DNA of 5,100 nucleotides from Candidatus Delongbacteria bacterium (lineage in GTDB: Bacteria; UBA4055): assembly GCA_022013635.1 (NCBI GenBank), contig JAKLPX010000076.1, forward strand, positions 1-5,100, written 5' to 3'. Each line of letters begins with the position of its first letter. Within the stretch, counting starts at the first letter, position 1. The notes below the pieces were generated by a model. That model was not told where the DNA came from, ran no database searches, and saw only the letters and a list, made by a program, of their open reading frames with translations. The position numbers and the translations under genes were made by a program. This document shows positions 1 through 5,100 of the stretch, one piece after another.

Positions 1-844
1 GAATTCCGTCATCTCTGTAAGAAATAACTAAAATAGAATCTTTGAACTTGTAAAAGAGAATCTCAAACGCATTTCGAATCTCTCCCTTGTTGCACCACTC
101 ATTTTTACCGTTTTTGATCTTCTTGTGTTTAGACTTTTCATCTATCAAGGTTTCCCATTCATCATATCTTACAATACCTTCCAGAAAGTGGTAGAAGTCA
201 AAATAATTTACACCTACTCCTTTCTTGGAAATATAAGGTGTATCAATATATACTAAGTCCGGTTTATTAAAATTCCACTCGAAAATATCATTTTGAAACG
301 CTTTATTGTTTTTTTTGTTATCATAGACAGCATTATTAGCTTCATTAAAAAACTTTACAAAATGGTCTTCGAAAGGAGTATCCCATGTTTTTTTATTCCC
401 GAAACTTCTCTCGACTTCAGCTATTCTGACATACAAGTTTTTTCTGTGAAACAGATTATACGGCCTTTTAATAATACACGCCTGAAATAGCGCAAAAAAT
501 GCAAGCGCCTGCTTATATTTATTTTCAATTAATCCGATATTTGTTACAACTTTATCGAGCCATCTGTTTTCTTCACTCGTATAATAAATATTCTCAAATG
601 TATCCTGAATAAAAGTCGGATAAACAACATCTTCATGCTTTTTGATTATAAAGTCCAGATCGTCCCTATCTATAAAAACATTATTGTTCTCAATTAATGC
701 AAGACCTATAAAGTAATTAAATTTCAGGTAATCGTTATAAAATACTTTCTTGCCGTTTTTCTTGAACATATAACCGACACTACCTGTACCTCCAAAAGCA
801 TATTTTGGTGCTGTGTTTTCAACAATGATATTGTCATATATTTT
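1..844 (-). CDS. Adenine-specific DNA methyltransferase (D12/COG3392-like), no start codon, 3' end outside window
   Basis: The open minus-strand frame runs without a stop for about 280 codons to the left edge, so the C-terminus is missing. It would transfer a methyl group from S-adenosylmethionine to N6 of adenine in DNA, normally as the modification half of a restriction system. Seen directly: FGGTGSVGYMFKK near the start (SAM-binding motif I, FxGxG type), a middle block KRPYNLFHRKNLYVR, the catalytic DTPY in DLVYIDTPYIS (motif IV, variant of DPPY), and ISYRDDGI at the edge. This order fits adenine methylases with a target-recognition region between motifs I and IV; the middle block recalls COG3392 proteins. 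No ATG, GTG or TTG lies in frame between the closing TAA (845-847) and motif I; the first ATG is inside motif I. The frame is one base out of register with the upstream ORF at a run of six A (841-846), so the gene is probably broken or fused upstream. The stretch looks more AT-rich than selB. Confidence 0.85.
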
Positions 845-1265
845 TTATGTTCCTGTAATTCAGATATTCCTTAAGATTAGAATAAGGAGGTTTAACTAGA
901 CCACCTGCTCTTGCCATCTCCGCAGTCATATAGTTCATCCAAAAGTCATCAAAAACTTTTACGCCGTATTCGGCAAAAGGGCCTGTTCCTTCTTTTAACT
1001 CCTCAAGCTTAACACATGAACCTATGTTTTTAGTATTACCGCTTCCGGGCCGGTCTTTTGCGATACGATATTTTTCCTGAACAATAAAATCGAAATCTTT
1101 TACTACAGACAATATTTCTTCTAAATCATCGAGGGTATAAACTCTATTTTCATCAATATTTTCGTCCTGTTTAGTATAGATAGCCCCTAACATGAATTCC
1201 TTTTCTTGCTTTTCTTTCAATATATACGAAATAACAATATCCAAATCAAGGTAAAACTTCCTCAT
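834..1265 (-). CDS. Unidentified protein of about 143 aa, upstream partner of the methyltransferase frame
   Basis: I do not recognise this protein with certainty. From ATG at 1265 it gives 143 residues; a GTG at 1292 would add nine, but it lies inside the 13-base direct repeat, so the later start is preferred. Neither start has a good ribosome binding site. The protein is charged and soluble, with no signal peptide or membrane segment. The second half has a compact block that looks conserved: KDRPGSGNTKNIGS, then GTGPFAEYG, then FDDFWMNYMT and KPPYSNLKEYLNYR. Its position directly before a DNA methyltransferase suggests a restriction enzyme fragment or the N-terminal part of a combined enzyme; this is inference from context, as no PD-(D/E)xK core is clear. 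Dropping one A from the A6 run at 841-846 joins it to the methyltransferase as NIKIYDNIIVEN. Its 5' end may also be lost, because a stop lies four codons above the GTG. Confidence 0.55.
   Translation of the reverse strand: MRKFYLDLDIVISYILKEKQEKEFMLGAIYTKQDENIDENRVYTLDDLEEILSVVKDFDFIVQEKYRIAKDRPGSGNTKNIGSCVKLEELKEGTGPFAEYGVKVFDDFWMNYMTAEMARAGGLVKPPYSNLKEYLNYRNIKNI
841..846 (-). other. Frame break at a run of six A (T6 on plus strand)
   Basis: On the minus strand the codons AAC ATA AAA AAT ATA TGA end the upstream ORF. With five A instead of six the reading becomes AAC ATA AAA ATA TAT GAC and continues into the methyltransferase without a stop. A single-base indel here, real or a sequencing error, is the simplest explanation for the headless methyltransferase frame. 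Programmed slippage is possible but not indicated, since no stimulatory structure is evident. Confidence 0.6.
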
Positions 1266-1285
1266 ATTATTCAATATGAAGAAAT

Positions 1286-1360
1286 CTCTCACAAACTCTT
1301 TTCACTTGCCAAATTTGCGTTAATTTGGCAACTCCGTGCGTAAAAACCTCTCACAAACTC
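1286..1360. repeat. 13-base direct repeats flanking a perfect 10-base inverted repeat
   Basis: CTCTCACAAACTC occurs at 1286-1298 and again at 1348-1360. Between them TTGCCAAATT (1306-1315) and AATTTGGCAA (1322-1331) form a perfect stem of 10 pairs with a six-base loop. Outside the stem, TTTT-CAC on one side and GTG-CGTAAAA on the other can extend the pairing imperfectly. There is no T-run behind the stem on either strand, so it is not a normal terminator. The arrangement resembles a miniature element inside a target duplication, or a recombination scar. It sits between the cut end of the phosphatase gene and the start of the unidentified ORF. Confidence 0.7.
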
Positions 1361-1374
1361 GACCTGCTAATCAG

Positions 1375-1758
1375 TTACGAGAGTGCTGGGGCTAACCTTC
1401 CGAGCCCGCCCATACAGTGGATGAGTATATTTTTCCCTGACTTGATATCATTTAAGATCATTTCGCAAAGTTCTTTTGCCTGCTCGACAGTAGGAATGCG
1501 GAAATCTCCTATCGGTGAATGGACAAGTTCAATCCCGAGTTCTTTTAAAGAAGCTTCCCTTTCTTTGACGGTCTCGCCGTTCCCGAGATAAGCAAGTTCG
1601 TCCTCTTCCTGAAGGCAGTATATTTTTGATATATTCTGATTTTTGATTTCTATTAAATCCTGATCTCTGTTCCCCAAGAAGCCGGGAGCGCGACCTATTC
1701 CGATTTTCCCTTTTACATTAATATATGCGCTGTCTATCCAATTTATCTCATAATACAT
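1375..1758 (-). CDS. Dual-specificity / CDKN3-like protein phosphatase, C-terminally truncated
   Basis: Predicted 127-residue cytoplasmic phosphatase of the cysteine-dependent class. The signature IHCMGGLGR gives the C-x5-R loop with nucleophile Cys115 and phosphate-binding Arg121; Asp85 in SPIGDFRIP is in place for the general acid. The order GIGRAPGFLGNR, then SKIYCLQEEDEL, then the Asp loop and the Cys loop fits CDKN3-type and related bacterial phosphatases. The start is ATG at 1758, one base after the selB stop and probably coupled to it; an earlier in-frame ATG at 1839 would lie deep inside selB. Normally the loop is followed by (T/S)G and a further 30-50 residues of helix. Here Arg121 is followed only by LAPALS and a stop, and no other frame continues the fold. 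The gene therefore looks cut at its 3' end, next to the repeat block, and activity is doubtful. The physiological substrate cannot be told from sequence. Confidence 0.75.
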   Translation of the reverse strand: MYYEINWIDSAYINVKGKIGIGRAPGFLGNRDQDLIEIKNQNISKIYCLQEEDELAYLGNGETVKEREASLKELGIELVHSPIGDFRIPTVEQAKELCEMILNDIKSGKNILIHCMGGLGRLAPALS

Positions 1759-1759
1759 A

Positions 1760-3652
1760 TCATTCACCAAGCTCCCTGAAATCCCCGTTCCGCTTTGTGA
1801 ATCCTGTCTTATCGAGATATTCCATGATCGGTACCACAAATTTGCGTGTACTGTCGAGCAGTTCCGATATCTGACCTAATTTTAACGGGCCTGATCTTGA
1901 TATTGCGGATTTGATGATCTCTTTTCCTTTTTCAAGCGTATCTTTGGAAATAAACAGTTCGTCGTCAAGTTTAACGAGATCACCGTTCGCGGTCATCATT
2001 GCGGTAAACTGCTTTATGTCCTTGAAAGGCAGGTTTAATTCTGCCGAGAGCTCTTTTATTGTGAGAGGCTTGAATCCGCTTTCCTTATAATTCTTTAAGA
2101 CAGCAGAGAGATTGTCCTGCATATTTGTGTCTATTTTGATGGTAAAATTTTTCAGGTTTATTAAATTATTTGCAGAATTGACCGTCTCTTTCGACATATC
2201 CGTGATCACAGCATCGAACACATCCGGATTAAGCTTCGTTGAGATCTTTGTGCGCAGCTCTTCTTTAGAAATTCCCTGTTTATGCGAAAATTCCGCATGA
2301 AATTTATTTACAACTCTTAATATCTGAGCTTTTATTTCTTCATAATTGCTTGAGTGAAAATATACTTTTTTTATATCCTTGCCGATATGAATAATCTTAT
2401 TGTCTGCCAGAAGTTTAACTATCGCTTTTTCGGTCTCTGATTCCGACCATGCCACTTTTTTTGATATTTCTGATAAAGAGATAGCGTTGTTCCGTGATAA
2501 AAATACGGTTTCTTCGACAAGTCTGTTCTGATCGCCTTTTTCGAGTGCTGTAAGGACTTCGATCAGGTCATTATTATATCTTTTTGCCTTCTTTTCGTTT
2601 ATGGTTAAAATCTGTCCTCCGCCGATTGTAATTTGCGGGGAATATGACCTTATGACAAATCTTTCTTCGGGCGAGATGTTCATCTGTTCTTCGAGCCTTA
2701 ATTCGGCAAAACAGCTTTGACCCGGCTCCAGTTCTTCTCTGTCAAGAAATATTATCCTGCCGAGAACCTCATTTGTACCTGCATGGACTCTTACTCTGGT
2801 TTTGCTTTGCAGTTTTTTCGCTGAATTCAGCAGATAAAATTTGCTTACGAAAATATACGACGGCTCAAGATAGCCTGACGATACTAATACATTGCCTCTT
2901 TCAATCTCCTCAACCGCGATTCCGTGAAGATTGATCGCCGCCCTGTCTCCAAGCACAAGTTCCGGTTTGTTGACACCGTGCGACTGCAATCCTTTTACCC
3001 TGACTTCCTTATTCTGCGGCTGTATTGACAGCTTGTCGCCTTCCTTAACTTTACCTGAAAGAATAGTTCCCGTTATTATCGTTCCGAAGCCTTTCATTGT
3101 GAAGACTCTGTCGATAGGCAATTTAAAAATCCCCTTATCCATGCGGGGTGGTTTGTTCTCTTTTTTTTCAAAGATCAGGTTTTTTAACTCCTCGATCCCT
3201 TTTCCGCTTATGGAATCAACAACGAAAATTTCCTTGCCTTCGAGAAATGTTCCTTTCATGCAGTCTTTTATTTCTTCCTGCACCAGTTCCAGCCAGTCAG
3301 GTTCGACCATATCGGCTTTAGTTAGGACGATTACACCATCTTTCACCTGAAGCAGGTTCAATATGTCGAGATGCTCCCTTGTCTGAGGCATAATTCCGTC
3401 ATCTGCAGCTATCACAAAAAGGGTAAAATCAATTGTTGACACTCCCGCCATCATGTTCTTTATGAATCTTTCATGCCCGGGCACATCTATTATGGTTATG
3501 TCGTTTCCGAGGAATGCGAAACCTATATCTATCGTGATATTTCTTTCCTTTTCCTCTTTTAATACATCGGTATCCATGCCTGTCAAAGCTTTGACGAGTG
3601 ATGTTTTTCCGTGGTCTATGTGACCGGCTGTTCCTATTATAAAATGTGACAT
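1760..3652 (-). CDS. selB: Selenocysteine-specific translation elongation factor SelB
   Basis: SelB is the GTPase that carries selenocysteinyl-tRNA to the ribosome at UGA codons marked by a SECIS hairpin in the mRNA. The 630 residues match the usual 610-640. The GTPase domain has GHIDHGKT at 10-17 (P loop), ERNITIDIGFAF with switch Thr40, DVPGHERF from 56, TKAD at 111-114 and SISG at 147-150. Two beta-barrel domains follow (about 175-350, with FTMKGFGTIITGTILSG marking the first). From about 370 come winged-helix repeats that bind the SECIS element. The tail, with LLDSTRKFVVPIMEYLDK and GDFRELG, is the typical last winged helix. ATG at 3652 has a modest GGAAA about four bases upstream and opens directly into the GTPase strand, so the start is secure. 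Near the family-typical RG(M)TID position the protein has RNITID, a mild change. No selA, selC or selenoprotein gene is visible in this window. Confidence 0.97.
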   Translation of the reverse strand: MSHFIIGTAGHIDHGKTSLVKALTGMDTDVLKEEKERNITIDIGFAFLGNDITIIDVPGHERFIKNMMAGVSTIDFTLFVIAADDGIMPQTREHLDILNLLQVKDGVIVLTKADMVEPDWLELVQEEIKDCMKGTFLEGKEIFVVDSISGKGIEELKNLIFEKKENKPPRMDKGIFKLPIDRVFTMKGFGTIITGTILSGKVKEGDKLSIQPQNKEVRVKGLQSHGVNKPELVLGDRAAINLHGIAVEEIERGNVLVSSGYLEPSYIFVSKFYLLNSAKKLQSKTRVRVHAGTNEVLGRIIFLDREELEPGQSCFAELRLEEQMNISPEERFVIRSYSPQITIGGGQILTINEKKAKRYNNDLIEVLTALEKGDQNRLVEETVFLSRNNAISLSEISKKVAWSESETEKAIVKLLADNKIIHIGKDIKKVYFHSSNYEEIKAQILRVVNKFHAEFSHKQGISKEELRTKISTKLNPDVFDAVITDMSKETVNSANNLINLKNFTIKIDTNMQDNLSAVLKNYKESGFKPLTIKELSAELNLPFKDIKQFTAMMTANGDLVKLDDELFISKDTLEKGKEIIKSAISRSGPLKLGQISELLDSTRKFVVPIMEYLDKTGFTKRNGDFRELGE

Positions 3653-3750
3653 AAAGTTTCCATTTTTTGATTTGTTTCTATTTTATATAAGGATTCAATA
3701 TAAATAGAGTTTTTAGTAATTAAAAGTATTTTTTTCTTTAAAATATCTTC

Positions 3751-3783
3751 TTACTTTCTTTTGCTTGCCCAAAATGAAAGTAA
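3751..3783. repeat. Inverted repeat TTACTTTC/GAAAGTAA
   Basis: TTACTTTC (3751-3758) pairs perfectly with GAAAGTAA (3776-3783) around a 17-base loop containing TTGCTTGCCC. The sequence resembles AT-rich palindromes scattered between genes in many bacterial genomes. It lies about 100 bases upstream of selB. Confidence 0.6.
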
Positions 3784-3797
3784 CAAAGAAAAAGGCA

Positions 3798-3849
3798 TCG
3801 TAAAATATGCATTTCAGAGCTACCGCTATTTTCTGAAATGATTTTACGA
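3798..3849. repeat. Long imperfect hairpin, two stems of 9 and 8 pairs
   Basis: TCGTAAAAT (3798-3806) pairs with ATTTTACGA (3841-3849), and inside it ATTTCAGA (3811-3818) pairs with TCTGAAAT (3832-3839). The two stems are separated by an asymmetric bulge (ATGC against G), and the loop is 13 bases. The structure forms equally on either strand. It lies about 150-200 bases ahead of selB and could be a leader structure or a dispersed palindromic element. Confidence 0.7.
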
Positions 3850-3960
3850 AAGAAGAAGAAAGAAGAGACAAGGCAAAATAAAAGAAACAAAACAAAACAA
3901 AGAATAGAAAGCTAAAAAACCAAACAAACAAAGAAGAAGCAGAAGAAACAAAACAAAAGA
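3847..3960. other. T-depleted, A/G-rich low-complexity tract
   Basis: Only three T occur in 114 bases of the plus strand. Patterns such as AGAAGAAGAA, AAACAAAACAAAACAAAG and AAGAAGAAGCAGAAG recur, so the minus strand is a long pyrimidine-rich run upstream of selB. The frame this opens on the minus strand encodes only a Phe/Leu/Ser-rich string and is not credible as a gene. Slippage growth of short repeats is the simplest origin. Confidence 0.75.
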
Positions 3961-4002
3961 AATATATAAAAATAAATTAAAATAAAGCTAAAATAAAATT
4001 CA

Positions 4003-4033
4003 AGCTTTAAACTTTTCAATCTTTTTTAAAGCT
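4003..4033. repeat. Inverted repeat AGCTTTAAA/TTTAAAGCT
   Basis: AGCTTTAAA (4003-4011) pairs perfectly with TTTAAAGCT (4025-4033) around a 13-base loop. The stem is AT-rich and weak, so significance is uncertain; it adds to the density of palindromes in this gap. Confidence 0.5.
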
Positions 4034-4107
4034 ATTCCAATACCCTAAACCTGATTCTTTTCTTGTGTTCTCAAAATCCTGTATCTCTGATGTTTATCTT
4101 ATATTCC

Positions 4108-4185
4108 GACGAACTCATCATTCTTTTTCGATTGCCCCTGATCGCTCCAAATCAAATAGACAGGATCGGAGTCTGTGAGTTCGTC
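4108..4185. repeat. 10-base inverted repeat GACGAACTCA/TGAGTTCGTC with 58-base interior
   Basis: GACGAACTCA at 4108-4117 is the exact reverse complement of TGAGTTCGTC at 4176-4185. The enclosed 58 bases are less AT-rich than the rest of the gap and contain no recognisable gene. The pattern could be the ends of a small mobile-element remnant or a long stem-loop downstream of efp. Confidence 0.55.
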
Positions 4186-4200
4186 TTGACTTTTTTGCCT

Positions 4201-4224
4201 ACTTTTTGTGTTAAGACAAAAAGT
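4201..4224 (-). terminator. Hairpin directly downstream of efp, possible terminator or palindromic repeat
   Basis: ACTTTTTGT (4201-4209) and ACAAAAAGT (4216-4224) form a perfect nine-pair stem with a six-base loop, beginning 10 bases after the efp stop codon. On the minus strand it is followed by AGGCAAAAAAGTC, not a T-run, so it is not a classical intrinsic terminator. It may still slow transcription or protect the 3' end of the efp message. It may equally be a dispersed palindrome. Confidence 0.45.
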
Positions 4225-4234
4225 GGATTAATTC

Positions 4235-4789
4235 TTATCTACCCAAATATTCACCAGTTTTTGTATCAATCTTAACAATATCTCCATCATGGCAAAAAAT
4301 CGGAACATTTGTTATGAGTCCGGTTTCCATTTTTGCTTCTTTTAAGACCTTACCGCCGGTATTTCCCTGAACCGCAGGCTCGGTATATTCTATTGTTAGT
4401 TCAACCATCGGAGGAAGTTCGACGCTGATAGGCTTTTCATTATATAACAGCACATCAATCACATTTTGTTCTTTCAGGTAGAATACATTATCGCCGAGAT
4501 ATTCTTCGGATAATTCCAATTGCTCGTAAGTTTTTTCGTCCATGAAAACGAAAGCATCTCCGCTTTTATAAGAAAACTGCATTTTTCTTCGATCAAGCCT
4601 GATATCATCAAGTTTATCGGTCGCGCGATATACTGTTTCGGCTACAGATCCTGTAGCAAGATTTTTTGTTTTCAATTTCATTGACGATGCAGACCGTGCG
4701 CCCTTGTTATATTCGGCTTTCGTGATCAGCAAAAGATCGTTTCCAACCTTAAAGATATTGCCTGCTCTGAATTCTGAAGCTTCCTTCAT
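4235..4789 (-). CDS. efp: Translation elongation factor P, arginine type
   Basis: EF-P binds between the P and E sites of stalled ribosomes and speeds peptide-bond formation at consecutive prolines. The 184 residues match the usual 185-190. The N-terminal KOW-like domain (about 1-65) carries the tip loop AEYNKGARSASS. Counting back from the shared NLxTG, Arg32 falls exactly at the position of modified Lys34 in E. coli EF-P. The blocks EFRAG, ETVYRATDKLDDIRLDRR, FVFMDEKTYEQ, ISVELPP, IEYTEPAVQGNTGGKV and IDTKTGEYLGR follow Pseudomonas-type EF-P, in which Arg32 is rhamnosylated by EarP. E. coli EfpL (YeiP) also has a tip arginine, but the EYTEPAVQGNTGGKV block favours true EF-P. ATG at 4789 has a strong AAAAGGAG five bases upstream. 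The probable earP gene ends 33 bases ahead, so both are likely on one transcript. Confidence 0.97.
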   Translation of the reverse strand: MKEASEFRAGNIFKVGNDLLLITKAEYNKGARSASSMKLKTKNLATGSVAETVYRATDKLDDIRLDRRKMQFSYKSGDAFVFMDEKTYEQLELSEEYLGDNVFYLKEQNVIDVLLYNEKPISVELPPMVELTIEYTEPAVQGNTGGKVLKEAKMETGLITNVPIFCHDGDIVKIDTKTGEYLGR

Positions 4790-4794
4790 GACGA

Positions 4795-4802
4795 CTCCTT
4801 TT
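4795..4802 (-). promoter_or_regulatory. Ribosome binding site of efp
   Basis: AAAAGGAG on the minus strand, five bases before the efp ATG at 4789. It is the strongest Shine-Dalgarno sequence seen in the window, in line with the high expression usual for EF-P. Confidence 0.85.
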
Positions 4803-4822
4803 TATGTCAATTTTATAATTCT

Positions 4823-5100
4823 TTATAAAGAACCGACGAAAAATAATAAATTTTTTATCAAATTGCAATTCTTAAATAAATATTTACTCAATTCGGAATT
4901 ATAGGCTGAAATCACCGTTAAATTTTCAAGAAAAAACATGAAAGAATTATCATTATTTCCTGCAGTCCTATTGTTGAACAGTAATTGATATTCTGAAAAT
5001 TTCAGGAATAATTCTTCTTCGGGATAATAATTTTTCAATAATTCGTTGCAAGCTTGTACTTTTACCAATTGATAATTATTCTCCTGAAAATAGCTGTGCC
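4823..5100 (-). CDS. earP: Probable EF-P arginine rhamnosyltransferase EarP, C-terminal 92 residues only
   Basis: EarP transfers rhamnose from dTDP-rhamnose to Arg32 of EF-P in the cytoplasm. Only the 3' end is in the window; the frame stays open to the right edge, so an internal TTG at 5068 is not a real start. The first visible residues, HSYFQENNYQLVKVQA, preceded by a codon ending in GG (Trp if TGG), resemble the EarP pattern W-x-I-Y-P-Q-(E/D)-x-x-A-H-x-x-K-x-x-A as I remember it. The tail, CNLIKNLLFFVGSL, resembles the family's closing helix (DLa-x-x-Lv-x-F). The stop is 33 bases ahead of an arginine-type efp, and in known cases earP and efp are neighbours. The match is from memory over a divergent region, with Phe in place of the usual Pro. 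An unrelated helical protein remains possible. Confidence 0.65.
   Translation of the reverse strand, partial: HSYFQENNYQLVKVQACNELLKNYYPEEELFLKFSEYQLLFNNRTAGNNDNSFMFFLENLTVISAYNSELSKYLFKNCNLIKNLLFFVGSL

Larger units (their letters stand above)
3653..4234. other. Gene-free, repeat-rich gap between efp and selB
   Basis: No convincing gene or tRNA is seen in these 582 bases on either strand. Open frames present are made of low-complexity or repeat sequence and lack codon structure. The gap contains a hairpin behind efp, three further inverted repeats, an unusual T-poor tract and a hairpin-prone ACTTTC element. A possible -10 box for selB, TATAAAAT on the minus strand at 3680-3687, has no good -35 partner. 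The length suggests that selB is transcribed from its own promoter here rather than by readthrough from efp. Confidence 0.7.

Noticed and set aside
293..490. Plus-strand frame of 65 codons
   Set aside because: It is antisense to the methyltransferase, whose motifs are clear.
835..837. ATG overlapping the stop of the unidentified ORF (ATGA), as a possible methyltransferase start
   Set aside because: It opens the third frame (MTISLLKT...), not the frame carrying the motif I and DTPY sequence.
1306..1331. The 10-base palindrome as an intrinsic terminator
   Set aside because: It is AT-rich and neither strand has a T-run behind it.
2931..3350. Long plus-strand frame of 139 codons, and others at 1325-1591 and 2112-2300
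   Set aside because: These lie antisense to the well-supported selB and phosphatase genes and show no domain of their own.
3713..3931. Minus-strand frame of 72 codons rich in Phe, which might be taken for a membrane protein
   Set aside because: The apparent hydrophobicity comes from the pyrimidine-rich low-complexity tract, and the frame crosses two hairpins.
3653..4234. A tRNA-Sec or other tRNA gene near selB
   Set aside because: No cloverleaf, T-loop GTTC pattern or acceptor pairing was found in this gap.
4063..4275. Plus-strand open frame of 70 codons
   Set aside because: It overlaps the efp 3' end, runs through the inverted repeats and has no ribosome binding site or recognisable domain.

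Overview
The window reads almost entirely on the minus strand and is AT-rich. From right to left it holds the tail of a probable EF-P arginine rhamnosyltransferase (earP), elongation factor P (efp), a repeat-rich gap of about 580 bases, the selenocysteine elongation factor selB, a shortened dual-specificity phosphatase gene, and a restriction-modification-like stretch ending in an adenine DNA methyltransferase that runs off the left edge. The organism is a bacterium with a selenocysteine decoding route and the arginine-type (EarP-dependent) EF-P system. In the literature that system is best known from beta- and gammaproteobacteria, with scattered cases in other, often AT-rich, phyla. The base composition does not resemble Pseudomonas or Neisseria, but the sequence alone does not fix the phylum.

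Right end (4235-5100): the EF-P has arginine at the position of the modified lysine of E. coli EF-P and resembles the Pseudomonas-type protein along its length. The 92 complete codons of the open frame just upstream have features I recall from the C-terminal end of EarP. The two genes are 33 bases apart and would form a writer-substrate pair that helps ribosomes through polyproline stretches.

Gap (3653-4234): I see no gene here. It holds four inverted repeats, a hairpin directly behind efp, and a tract of more than 100 bases almost without T on the plus strand.

Middle (1375-3652): selB is intact. The phosphatase gene begins one base after its stop codon, so the two are probably translated together. 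The phosphatase keeps its catalytic residues but stops six residues after the active-site arginine, so the C-terminal helices of the fold are missing.

Left end (1-1374): a 75-base block with a 13-base direct repeat around a perfect 10-base inverted repeat lies exactly where the phosphatase loses its end. Beyond it are an unidentified frame of about 143 codons and a methyltransferase frame that has no usable start codon and is out of frame with it by one base at a run of six A. This part looks like a decaying or switched-off restriction-modification locus beside a deletion or insertion scar.
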